Below, piece by piece: positions 42,645-49,889 of a DNA stretch of 52,141 nucleotides. The first letter of the stretch is position 1, and each line of letters opens with the position of its first letter. The DNA is from Candidatus Symbiothrix dinenymphae (GTDB lineage Bacteria; Bacteroidota; Bacteroidia; Bacteroidales; Azobacteroidaceae): positions 1-52,141 of the forward strand of contig BBRT01000111.1 of the NCBI GenBank assembly GCA_001417715.1. The letters are read 5' to 3'. The position numbers and the translations under genes are program-made. The notes under the pieces were generated by a model, which saw only the letters and a program-made list of their open reading frames with translations, had not been told where the DNA came from and searched no databases.

Positions 42645-43349
42645 TTACCCCCACAAAAATTCTTTTTCTAATATTTTTGTAATTTCTTTGTCTTTGCCAT
42701 CAGAATAATATTTAGCTGTCCGTCCTGAACTTGGATGCGGAATTGCAATAATTTTTTTACCATTTAAAGTGCCGGTTTTTACGCCATATCCCAATGCAGT
42801 TATACCTTTGACATTCATTTTACTCAATTTTCTATAGTCGCTCGTAAAAAAAAGAATGTTTTGGGGATGCAGAATTTCAATGAATTCGTTTGTTTTATTC
42901 TGACAATATTCAATAATCTCTTTGGGAAATTTATACAAATCACGTTCTTGGCGCGTATTGAAGTATACCATATTCATTATGGTTGCTTTCTCTAAAGCTG
43001 AAAATGATTTTTTAGAATTAAATATAAGTTTAAGGCGATCTCTCAGGGCATATTTCCCTGTCCCCGTTTGGGTAAGAGTATTCACATCATAATACAAAGA
43101 ATCTATAGTTCTTTTTTTATAGTCTCGCTGCAAATCTTTTGCTTTCTCCTCTAATGCTTGTGAATAAGATTTGAACCCACCCGGATTGATGCCGATTATT
43201 AAAATATCGGGATTGTAATTTGCGGGGAGAGGTGTTTGAAACACATAAAAATCCACGTCAATTTGCTTTGCAAATTCATGACATTGGTCACATACCTCTG
43301 TTAACCAACTGTTGAGTTTTTCTTCAAAACTCTTACCTTCTAATTTCAT
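42645..43349 (-). CDS. Uracil-DNA glycosylase-like superfamily protein
   Basis: The 234-residue protein has motif-like segments of the UDG superfamily: LIIGINPGGFKS (~50-60; motif I GxNPG) and a late IPHPSSGR (motif II HPS), with LGYGVKTGTL between. The catalytic Asp/Asn of classical UDGs is not obvious, so base excision is possible but unproven. The N-terminal DQCHEFAKQIDVDF is unrecognised. The gene is AT-rich compared with pckA or the M16 gene. It stands between the LRR relic and the membrane protein gene, all on the same strand. The family call is moderate. Confidence 0.5.
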   Translation of the reverse strand: MKLEGKSFEEKLNSWLTEVCDQCHEFAKQIDVDFYVFQTPLPANYNPDILIIGINPGGFKSYSQALEEKAKDLQRDYKKRTIDSLYYDVNTLTQTGTGKYALRDRLKLIFNSKKSFSALEKATIMNMVYFNTRQERDLYKFPKEIIEYCQNKTNEFIEILHPQNILFFTSDYRKLSKMNVKGITALGYGVKTGTLNGKKIIAIPHPSSGRTAKYYSDGKDKEITKILEKEFLWG

Positions 43350-43409
43350 TGTTTTTTAATTTAGATATTGCCTCCACTTCATGGCTATCGGCACCTCCAT
43401 TTATCATTT

Positions 43410-44540
43410 TTATAAATTATTTCTTTCTGCAATTTTCTGAAACTTTTTGATACACGTATCAATTTCTTCAGCAAGTCCTTCGATAAATCTTTCTCGTTGA
43501 CGAGGGTCTTTAAGCTTGTTAAAACCTTCAGAATTGAGACTTTCAAAATTAAGGCAGTACTCCGGACTCGGAAGTTTTCTACCAAACCACCATTTAGTAC
43601 AGTGTCCAAAACCTCCTATTTCGTTCAAACACTCACTAATTTCTTTGTTTTCCTCTTTTTCTTTTGCGCGGCGAAATCCATAATAAAACTCTCTATCAAT
43701 TTCAATTTTAAAACATACAGATTTAACTTCAAAAGTTAGCCCATAAAATCTATCACTACCTTTTCCACCATCGTAATAATTTTTTATCTTGAGCGCAAAA
43801 TCCTCTTCCGGATTCTCTATTGGATACCCTTTGCTTATTAACTGCTTACGAAGCTCATCCCAAAAATATTGTTGCAAATCATATTTGTCAAAATCCGTTG
43901 TTTCTACAGATAAACCACATTTTTTGAAAATCTCATCCATCTTATCTGTTGCAATCGGGTCACTGTCTTCTCCGTACAAATCTTTTTTCAAAACAGAAAC
44001 AATTTTGAAAAGAGCCTGTGACAAATTAAAATAAAAAGTCGGTAAGGCTTTTTGCTTGTCCTTTTCTTTGTTATAAACATTCATACATCGAATCATTTCT
44101 GCCAATTGCTCTAAAATATCGTTAATTGTTCCTTCCAAAGTGTGCATTTGCAAATAACCCAATTGAAAAATCAAATCTTTCAGTTCGTCTATAGTTCTGT
44201 CAATTTTACCATCAGCACTTTGGACACCAATTTTTATTTCTCCGTCCTGAATGATTCCTTGCAATTTTCCCAAAAAATTGTGGTAAACTTCTTGTTTTTT
44301 CTCAAAAATTTTTCCATTCTTCTCTTTTTTCTCTTCTTGCGAAGTCTGACCTGTCAATAAAAAGTAGGTCATCAAAGCCGTTATTACTGCTTCGAGCAGT
44401 GCTCCTGATATTCGTACAGGTAAGTCGCCACTACTGAATAGATTTGTAACGATTGCAATGCCGACAAATGTTACTACGCCGACAAACATCACAATACCGA
44501 CAGTAAAGCCATTTTTGCCAAAAGGATTCTTCATATTCAT
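43410..44540 (-). CDS. Membrane-anchored protein of unknown function (376 residues)
   Basis: I do not recognise this protein. It starts with two predicted membrane segments (TVGIVMFVGVVTFVGIAIVT and ISGALLEAVITALMTYFLL), then a charged Lys/Glu-rich linker (SQEEKKEKNGKIFEKKQEVY). A long, mainly helical cytoplasmic domain with coiled-coil character follows (~75-180), and a C-terminal mixed region (YYGFRRAKEKEENKEISECL, FGHCTKWWFGRKLPSPEY) could be a catalytic or sensor domain. It has its own -7 box at 44574-44581. AT-rich composition and neighbours suggest an accessory, perhaps transferred, gene. A membrane-tethered effector is conceivable but not shown. Confidence 0.75.
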   Translation of the reverse strand: MNMKNPFGKNGFTVGIVMFVGVVTFVGIAIVTNLFSSGDLPVRISGALLEAVITALMTYFLLTGQTSQEEKKEKNGKIFEKKQEVYHNFLGKLQGIIQDGEIKIGVQSADGKIDRTIDELKDLIFQLGYLQMHTLEGTINDILEQLAEMIRCMNVYNKEKDKQKALPTFYFNLSQALFKIVSVLKKDLYGEDSDPIATDKMDEIFKKCGLSVETTDFDKYDLQQYFWDELRKQLISKGYPIENPEEDFALKIKNYYDGGKGSDRFYGLTFEVKSVCFKIEIDREFYYGFRRAKEKEENKEISECLNEIGGFGHCTKWWFGRKLPSPEYCLNFESLNSEGFNKLKDPRQRERFIEGLAEEIDTCIKKFQKIAERNNL

Positions 44541-44573
44541 ATAATTTTAATTTATTTATCGTTTTTTACCGCG

Positions 44574-44581
44574 CAAAGGTA
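44574..44581 (-). promoter_or_regulatory. -7 box TACCTTTG for the membrane protein gene
   Basis: The reverse complement of 44574-44581 is TACCTTTG, 33 bases before the ATG at 44540. It directly follows the terminator of the previous transcript. Confidence 0.65.
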
Positions 44582-44600
44582 CAATAATTATTTTAATTAA

Positions 44601-44635
44601 ACAAGCCCGCCCTTGCTCTCCAAGAGCAGGCTTGT
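44601..44635 (-). terminator. Rho-independent terminator of the small zinc-ribbon gene
   Basis: ACAAGCC and GGCTTGT form the outer stem, TGCTCT and AGAGCA the inner stem. On the minus strand the hairpin is followed by TTTAATTAAAATAATT. Confidence 0.7.
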
Positions 44636-44654
44636 CGTTCAGTTCACAGGCTAA

Positions 44655-44771
44655 TTACTTTTTCTTAGCGTCTGTTTCACATTTTTTGCCACAGTAGGAC
44701 AGTGACAATGTAGCTCCGGATTTTGATGATTCATACTCATCACCACACCATTTACATACTTTTTTTGCCAT
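44655..44771 (-). CDS. Small zinc-ribbon-like protein (38 residues)
   Basis: The minus strand encodes a 38-residue protein, MAKKVCKWCGDEYESS...SYCGKKCETDAKKK. Two cysteine pairs (C6-xx-C9 and C27-xxx-C31) can bind one zinc ion, and the ends are Lys-rich, suggesting nucleic-acid or protein binding. A strong terminator starts 20 bases after the stop, and a near-consensus -7 box (CATCTTTG, minus strand, ~44882-44889) lies ~110 bases upstream. Its small size and compact Cys pattern make it easy to miss. Function unknown. Confidence 0.75.
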   Translation of the reverse strand: MAKKVCKWCGDEYESSKSGATLSLSYCGKKCETDAKKK

Positions 44772-44897
44772 GATAAAATAGTTTTTGATTATGCTTCAAC
44801 TTTCGGGTTTCCGCTTCCCCGTTGCGTTCAACGCACATTCTCTCGTATTTTGATGATTCATTCATCGTTCATTATAATTGTGCAAAGATGCAAATAA

Positions 44898-45113
44898 TTA
44901 TTTTCTAAAATCAGAAAGTGTAGCCCAAGGCGAATGCAACCCACCCCATTTACCCGCATTCAATCTAACATTCTGCTTGACAAAGAATGGGTCTTTCTCT
45001 TGCTCAATGCGCTGTTTAGAAACTCGCCTGAACATACGATTGTGTATCTGTTTCTTCTGTTTTGCAGAACCTCCTTCCCAACAATACGGATATTTTTTCT
45101 TACTTTTTCCCAT
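44898..45113 (-). CDS. Small basic protein of unknown function (71 residues)
   Basis: The protein reads MGKSKKKYPYCWEGGSAKQ... and continues with a basic helix (KKQIHNRMFRRVSKQRIEQE) and a C-terminal part KWGGLHSPWATLSDFRK. A run of charged residues followed by aromatic and glycine-rich parts suggests a small RNA- or ribosome-associated protein, but I do not recognise the family. An ATG four codons earlier (45125) is an alternative start. It lies 26 bases downstream of the paralogue gene at 45140 and probably shares its transcript. Confidence 0.55.
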   Translation of the reverse strand: MGKSKKKYPYCWEGGSAKQKKQIHNRMFRRVSKQRIEQEKDPFFVKQNVRLNAGKWGGLHSPWATLSDFRK

Positions 45114-45139
45114 TTCTATAATCATTTATGCGCAAAACA

Positions 45140-45865
45140 TTAGAATAATTCTACAAAATGCTGCTGCCTTGTTGTTACTTCGCCCCAAAGAAAATTGATG
45201 CGGACGATGTCTGAAAGGCTGAAAAGCGAATGGTCGACCAATTCGTGTATGCCGTAGCCGATGTAAAAATCGGCTAATTCGCCGTTGCCGGGCATATCAC
45301 ATTCATTCCAATTCAGTTCTTTGTTAAAATATAGACTATGCTCTCGCAAATCATCGTTGGCTGCATGAAACTGCAACATGTATTCGTTCCACATAAGATG
45401 CAGCAGACCGTCTATTCCTTCAGTCGCTTCTTGCATCTCTCCCGTTTCTTCATCTTTGACATAAATGAAGGGATGAATATTGCAGTCTATCTCATAATCG
45501 TGAAGAAAAGCATTGTTGCCTGCTTTTTTCTGATTCAAATACACGGTTTCTTGCTCGGCTTCTTGACGTAACTTTTCCAGACAATCCATGAGTTGCTCAT
45601 TGAGGCGGAGGATTTTTGTAGTATTCTCCGGCGTAAACACAAATTCTGCGTTTAACTTTTGTTTTCTGCATTGAAGCATCAACTTCAACAATTCATGTTC
45701 AGGCGTGTTTTCTTTTGAATATGCCCGCTCCAAAACCATGGCTGTTTCTTCCAGTTCTTTTGCGGAATAGCCCCACAAAACATCATGAAGTTCTGTGCAA
45801 TATTTTTTCTCCCAATCCGTTCCCATTAGTTCAATGAGTTGCTGCACTTTTTCTTTTGTATTCAT
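45140..45865 (-). CDS. Uncharacterised protein, paralogue 1 of a tandem pair (241 residues)
   Basis: The protein is not recognised but is clearly homologous to its upstream neighbour over the full length: both start MNTKEK(V/T)QQLIELM, share AEFV(F/Y)TP and AFLHDY, and end FSLSDI(V/I)RIN(F/Y)L(W/R)GE. It is mainly helical, cytoplasmic and acidic, without signal or membrane segments. The pair probably arose by gene duplication and has since diverged strongly. It lies 17 bases downstream of paralogue 2, with a poly-T/A run just before the start. A role in the accessory cluster is likely but unknown. Confidence 0.72.
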   Translation of the reverse strand: MNTKEKVQQLIELMGTDWEKKYCTELHDVLWGYSAKELEETAMVLERAYSKENTPEHELLKLMLQCRKQKLNAEFVFTPENTTKILRLNEQLMDCLEKLRQEAEQETVYLNQKKAGNNAFLHDYEIDCNIHPFIYVKDEETGEMQEATEGIDGLLHLMWNEYMLQFHAANDDLREHSLYFNKELNWNECDMPGNGELADFYIGYGIHELVDHSLFSLSDIVRINFLWGEVTTRQQHFVELF

Positions 45866-45882
45866 ATTTTTTTTTTTTTAAT

Positions 45883-46587
45883 TTATACTTCTACAACGTG
45901 CCGATGAATCGTTTTTATTTCGCCCCGAAGATAATTAATGCGGATGATGTCTGAAAGGCTAAAAAACGAATAAGCCCACAAAGCATACATGCTGTAACTA
46001 ATACTGAAGTCAGCTAATTCAACTTGACTTGGCATGTTCAGCCTCCAGCTCCATTCATCCCAATCCGATACAAACGGATGCCATTCATCGTCAGTTTTTC
46101 CGTCAAAGGATACCATACCTTTAGTCAAAATCTCATCTACGCCATCATAAGCATCATATAGATACCCCAATTCGGCATCTTTTGGGAAAATGTAGGGTGT
46201 CACCTTATACTCCATGTCGTAATCGTGCAGAAAAGCATCGTCATTTGCTTTTCTCGCTTTCAGAATCGCAAGTTCTTGTTGCGTTTCTTGAGATAGTTTT
46301 TCCAAACAATTCATAATCCGCTCATTAATCTGACTTATCTTGTCAATAGCAGTTGGCGTGTACACAAATTCGGCATCCAATTTCCATTTTCGATGTGAGA
46401 GTATCAATTCCAACAACTTGTATTCGGGTGCGTGTTTTTCTGAGCATGCCGCACAATCCAAAAACATTGCCATTTTTTCCAGTTCGTCCACAGAAGAAGT
46501 CCCCAAAACTACCCGCAGTTCATCGTCACTCTCTTTACAATCCTTTTTCATTAGTTCAATAAGTTGTTGCGTTTTTTCTTTTGTATT
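45883..46587 (-). CDS. Uncharacterised protein, paralogue 2 of a tandem pair (234 residues)
   Basis: This is homologous to the gene at 45140, with KLDAEFVYTPTAIDKISQIN, KANDDAFLHDYDMEYKVTPYIF and SFFSLSDIIRINYLRGE as the most conserved parts. The start at 46587 (MNTKEKTQQLIEL) is chosen to match the paralogue; ATGs at 46593 and 46617 are alternatives. Between residues ~150 and 190 it carries an acidic/aromatic section (DEWHPFVSDWDEWSWRLN) that differs from paralogue 1, which may be the specificity part. It follows the WG-repeat gene by 61 bases in the same direction. No known family recognised. Confidence 0.7.
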   Translation of the reverse strand, partial: NTKEKTQQLIELMKKDCKESDDELRVVLGTSSVDELEKMAMFLDCAACSEKHAPEYKLLELILSHRKWKLDAEFVYTPTAIDKISQINERIMNCLEKLSQETQQELAILKARKANDDAFLHDYDMEYKVTPYIFPKDAELGYLYDAYDGVDEILTKGMVSFDGKTDDEWHPFVSDWDEWSWRLNMPSQVELADFSISYSMYALWAYSFFSLSDIIRINYLRGEIKTIHRHVVEV

Positions 46588-46648
46588 CATTTTCATTGTT
46601 TTATTACTGTTTCCCATTTATTGTCTTTTCACCCATGCCAAGCCATTT

Positions 46649-47419
46649 TCAAAACGGCGAGCATTGGTCATAGATGGGCGGTATAATCAGATTGTTGTTA
46701 CGGTCAATATAGCCGTATTTTTTATTCAATCGAATCATGAAAAAATCATCGTTCGGACGGATACTGTCGTATCCAAATGGAATCACAACTTTATTTTGTT
46801 TATCTATAACGCCCGCTTTGCCGTTTTTGAAGACAACAGCGATGTCGTCCTCAAAAGCAACTGTCAAATCGTATTCGGCAGGGATGATTTTTTCGCCTTT
46901 TTTATTCATAAATCCATACCGACCATTCTCCCGATAACTTGCCAGTCCACATTGAAAATACTGCGGAAATTCAATATCGCGCCAATCAGGGTCATCCACA
47001 TCTGTGTGAAAATAAGGAATCACCAAATTATCGTTTCTGTCAATATAACCGGCGCGAGTGATTGTTCCGTCCGTTCCTGTGCAAACAACATAAGCCAATC
47101 CTTCCGAAAATGACTGGGCGATGTCGTATTTTATCGGAACAACAACCTCACCCGCCTGATTGATGTAGCCCCATTTGCCGTTTAATTCCACTTCGGCAAG
47201 ACCCTCCGAAAATTTCTTGGAGGCATCATCACACTCCGGAGGGGATATTTCATTCCCGTTAGGGTCAATCCAGCCCTGTTTATCGCCGTTTACAACAAAA
47301 AACCGATTGTCTTCAAAAAAGGTTATCTTATCGTATAGACAAGGAACAACTTGGTCGCCATTTCTGTCCACCAATCCCCATTTGCCGTAGGCAAAAACTT
47401 TGTATCGTGCGTTGTTCAT
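46649..47419 (-). CDS. WG-repeat protein (256 residues)
   Basis: The protein consists of WG beta-repeats, visible as KWGLVDRNGDQVVPCLYD, QGWIDPNGNEISPP, KWGYINQAGEVVVPIKYD, RYGFMNKKGEKIIPAEYD, AGVIDKQNKVVIPFGYD and KYGYIDRNNNLIIPPIYD. WG repeats probably form a beta-solenoid or propeller used for binding; no catalytic part is present. There is no signal peptide, so it is likely cytoplasmic. Its start overlaps the exonuclease stop by 4 bases (ATGA), yet a promoter with the shared palindrome lies inside the exonuclease 3' end, so it can be expressed both with and apart from that gene. Confidence 0.88.
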   Translation of the reverse strand: MNNARYKVFAYGKWGLVDRNGDQVVPCLYDKITFFEDNRFFVVNGDKQGWIDPNGNEISPPECDDASKKFSEGLAEVELNGKWGYINQAGEVVVPIKYDIAQSFSEGLAYVVCTGTDGTITRAGYIDRNDNLVIPYFHTDVDDPDWRDIEFPQYFQCGLASYRENGRYGFMNKKGEKIIPAEYDLTVAFEDDIAVVFKNGKAGVIDKQNKVVIPFGYDSIRPNDDFFMIRLNKKYGYIDRNNNLIIPPIYDQCSPF

Positions 47420-48030
47420 ATTTTTATGTTTTTAAATTTTTCTGCAAAGGTACGATAAACTTGTGCCAAACTGCGGCACAAGTTGAAAACTTTCTCAACT
47501 AATCTGCGCGGCGGCGGCTTTTCCCCCTCCGACTGCCACAATTTCAGTGCAATCACCGCGCAAGCCTCAGCATCCGCCAAAGCATGGTGATGATGCGTCA
47601 AATCGAAGCCACAATGTGCTGCAACGGTGTGCAACTGATGATTGGGCAGCAAATCCTTGTGAATTTGTCGCGAGGCACGGCAGGTGCAATGGAACGTGTA
47701 GTTGGGATATTCCATGCCATAGACGGCGTGCACGGCTCGCAGACAGCCCTCGTCAAACGGGCTGTTGTGCGCCACCAGCGGCAGGTCGGCAATCTTTGGG
47801 GCAATCTGTGCCCACACATCGGGAAATGCTTCGGCGTGCGCGGTGTCGGCAAAACCTATCCCGTGAATTTCGGTCGTGAACCGATGCAAATAATAATTGG
47901 GCGTGGGGCGAACGAGGTGGTAAATCCGGTCCACGATTTGTCCGTTACGAACAATCACTACGCCAATGCTGCACACACTTGACCGCGAATAGTTGGCGGT
48001 TTCAAAATCAATTGCTGCGAAATTTTTCAT
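47416..48030 (-). CDS. DEDDh 3'-5' exonuclease (DnaQ-like)
   Basis: The 204-residue protein has all DEDDh exonuclease motifs: D8 and E10 (AAIDFETANYS), D93 (LVAHNSPFDEGCL), and H148 with D153 (HHHALADAEA). It should remove nucleotides from 3' ends of DNA or RNA. The exonuclease core ends near residue 170. The last 28 residues (LVEKVFNLCRSLAQVYRT and on) are encoded by the palindrome-promoter block B (47445-47484) plus leader sequence of the next gene, so this C terminus looks accidental. It follows the metallophosphoesterase by 5 bases and overlaps the WG gene by 4. Confidence 0.9.
   Translation of the reverse strand: MKNFAAIDFETANYSRSSVCSIGVVIVRNGQIVDRIYHLVRPTPNYYLHRFTTEIHGIGFADTAHAEAFPDVWAQIAPKIADLPLVAHNSPFDEGCLRAVHAVYGMEYPNYTFHCTCRASRQIHKDLLPNHQLHTVAAHCGFDLTHHHHALADAEACAVIALKLWQSEGEKPPPRRLVEKVFNLCRSLAQVYRTFAEKFKNIKI
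47445..47484 (-). promoter_or_regulatory. Palindrome-linked promoter B (WG-repeat gene), inside the exonuclease 3' end
   Basis: Perfect 10-bp arms (AACTTGTGCC at 47458-47467 and its complement at 47475-47484) flank a 7-base centre. On the minus strand they are followed by TATCG and the -7 box TACCTTTG (47452-47445), 25 bases before the WG start. Confidence 0.75.
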
Positions 48031-48035
48031 ATTTT

Positions 48036-48674
48036 TTATTTTTTTAAGTATTTAAAAACTACCGGCTCATTGCGCATCACATCCAGGTCATCCAGCACAG
48101 AGCCATTCACAAACGTTGTTTCACCCGATTGAACCGTGCCGTAGGCTTCATGAATATGTCCGAATAAGTGGTAGCGAGGCTTTATCTGATTCACTGCTTT
48201 TAATAAATCTTCGCAACCGGAGTGCCCCCCGCTTATCGTCCGGTCTAATATGCCGAAAGGAGGCGTATGAGTGATTAAAACGTCCACATCTTTGTCGATT
48301 AGTTGCCAATGTTTCCTAATATCTTCACCTCTGTTGCGATTGAAAGCCCAGCCGAAAAACCACGGGCTGACCGGCGACCCCCAGAATTTGATGCCCTCAA
48401 TTTCCACGCCGGAATCGCAAAGATAACAGGCATTTTGGGGCAACATTCGTTGAACGCGCCGAACGGTTTCGTCCTCAAGCCAAAAATCATGATTTCCGGC
48501 AATGAAAATCTTATGCTTGTAATCCAAGCCGCCAAACCACTGCATAAAATCGTCCACTTCGTAGTCGGCACCCGAGCGGGAAACATCTCCGGCATGAATG
48601 AGCATATCTGCCGGAGGAAGATTTTTCAAACGGTGATGCTTGCCGTGCGTGTCTGATAGAAAAAGTATGTTCAT
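48036..48674 (-). CDS. Calcineurin-like metallophosphoesterase
   Basis: The 212-residue protein has the metallophosphoesterase motifs in order: D8 and H10 (LFLSDTHGKHH), GD (MLIHAGDVS), GNHD (IFIAGNHDFW), LITHTPPFG, and the final GHIH (HLFGHIHEAYG). It is a di-metal phosphatase or phosphodiesterase; substrate unknown, and cyclic or linear nucleotides and nucleic acids are all possible. The start at 48674 (MNILFLSD) is chosen because the fold begins there; the longer frame overlaps the ATPase end. It lies 8 bases after the ATPase and 5 before the exonuclease, so these three plus the WG gene form a likely operon. Confidence 0.9.
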   Translation of the reverse strand: MNILFLSDTHGKHHRLKNLPPADMLIHAGDVSRSGADYEVDDFMQWFGGLDYKHKIFIAGNHDFWLEDETVRRVQRMLPQNACYLCDSGVEIEGIKFWGSPVSPWFFGWAFNRNRGEDIRKHWQLIDKDVDVLITHTPPFGILDRTISGGHSGCEDLLKAVNQIKPRYHLFGHIHEAYGTVQSGETTFVNGSVLDDLDVMRNEPVVFKYLKK

Positions 48675-48682
48675 ATTTTTTT

Positions 48683-49810
48683 TCACGCCGATGCCCTTTC
48701 CTGCACTGCACACGATTGAAACCCAATCGTCCGCCTTGCAATCGGCTGAAAATCAGCCTCATCCTGATTGTAAATTGCCGTAAGTGTCATCGGCTTGTCA
48801 ATTTTTGACAAAAAGCCCAATTTGTCGGAAAGAGCTTGCGCCTTCGGTTGCGCCAACTCCAAAAATTCATATTTGGCAATCAGGCGACCTTTGCGCAGCA
48901 GGGCATTGTCTATCCGCGACAGGTCGGTGTTGAACGAACAAATAATTTGGATGTTGAGGCAGTCGGATAGCAAGCCATCAGCCAAATTCAGCAATGCCGA
49001 CACAGATGAGCCGCCGGTTTTGTTCCTGTCCATGATGATGTTTTCCGCATCTTCAATCACGAAAATGGAGTTGGGATGGTCTATCAGCACCGACATCAAG
49101 CCCGGGTCGGTGATTGCCGCCGCCATATTGGGGGGCAAAAAGATGATGTCTTTCTTCGTTTTGGAAATCAGATAGCGAATGTAGGAAGTCTTGCCTGTGC
49201 CCGGTTTGCCGTGCAGCAGCACCAATCCCTTATCGTTTTTCTTCGACAAGCGTTTGAGGATGGTTTCGTGGATTGGCAACAAATCATCGTTGTAATTGTC
49301 CTCAATTGCCAATTTGGGTTTGTTAATTTCCATTTCTTTTGTATCCAAACCGGACCTTTCATTGACCAGCAAGTTGATTTCGGGCTTGCGTCGGGTAGCC
49401 CGTTCGCGCTTCGGAAATTTCTTAATTGCCTGTATCAATGTCTCCACTTTCGCCACATCGGTTTTGCGAAACAAGAATGTCACCTGCGAGTCCTCAATGT
49501 TAAAATAAACCATCAAATCATCATACAACAGATAATACAAGTCGTCATATTCGGCGGCTTTATTCTTTTTCCACTGCCGCTTGATATAATGAAAATTGGT
49601 GATTTCATGTCTTACCGATTCTACAAACCAGTCATTGGCTTTCTTACAATCAATGTCCTTTGCCCGAGTCCAATTTGGAATGGTATTGAAATACATCATA
49701 AATAAAGCAGGCGGATTAAAAAAATCCTCCACCCTGTCATACACATCTGACCAACTTATAGCATTAGTAACTTCAAATTTTTGCGCTTGCAATTTTGCTA
49801 AATCTTTCAT
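48683..49810 (-). CDS. AAA+ ATPase with unrecognised N-terminal domain (375 residues)
   Basis: Residues ~1-170 are not recognised (many aromatic residues: YFNTIPNWTRAKDID, YDDLYYLLYDDLMVYF). Residues ~190-350 are an AAA core related to BCS1-like ATPases: Walker A HGKPGTGKTSY (G201-T208), Walker B IFVIEDAENI (~249-258), sensor 1 IICSFNTD and an arginine-finger candidate in IDNALLRKGRLIAKYEF. It likely remodels or senses a protein or nucleic acid. It is the first gene of the ATPase-phosphoesterase-exonuclease-WG set and is driven by palindrome-linked promoter C. A 5'-truncated second copy lies at 51456-52016. Confidence 0.87.
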   Translation of the reverse strand: MKDLAKLQAQKFEVTNAISWSDVYDRVEDFFNPPALFMMYFNTIPNWTRAKDIDCKKANDWFVESVRHEITNFHYIKRQWKKNKAAEYDDLYYLLYDDLMVYFNIEDSQVTFLFRKTDVAKVETLIQAIKKFPKRERATRRKPEINLLVNERSGLDTKEMEINKPKLAIEDNYNDDLLPIHETILKRLSKKNDKGLVLLHGKPGTGKTSYIRYLISKTKKDIIFLPPNMAAAITDPGLMSVLIDHPNSIFVIEDAENIIMDRNKTGGSSVSALLNLADGLLSDCLNIQIICSFNTDLSRIDNALLRKGRLIAKYEFLELAQPKAQALSDKLGFLSKIDKPMTLTAIYNQDEADFQPIARRTIGFQSCAVQERASA

Positions 49811-49839
49811 ATTTATTTGTTTTTTTAAGTTTCAGGCTG

Positions 49840-49878
49840 CAAAGGTACGATGCACTTGTGCCAAACTGCGGCATAAGC
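49840..49878 (-). promoter_or_regulatory. Palindrome-linked promoter C (AAA ATPase)
   Basis: On the minus strand GCTTATGCCgcagtttGGCA continues to CAAGTGC and is followed by ATCG and the -7 box TACCTTTG (49847-49840), 29 bases before the ATPase start. It begins 11 bases after the abiEii stop and matches sites A and B over ~40 bases. Confidence 0.72.
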
Positions 49879-49889
49879 TCATAAAAAAT

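Noticed and set aside
44752-44865. 37-residue open frame overlapping the zinc-ribbon gene start (MNESSKYERMC...)
   Set aside because: It could be a leader peptide, but composition and the lack of any recognisable motif or ribosome site make it too weak to call.
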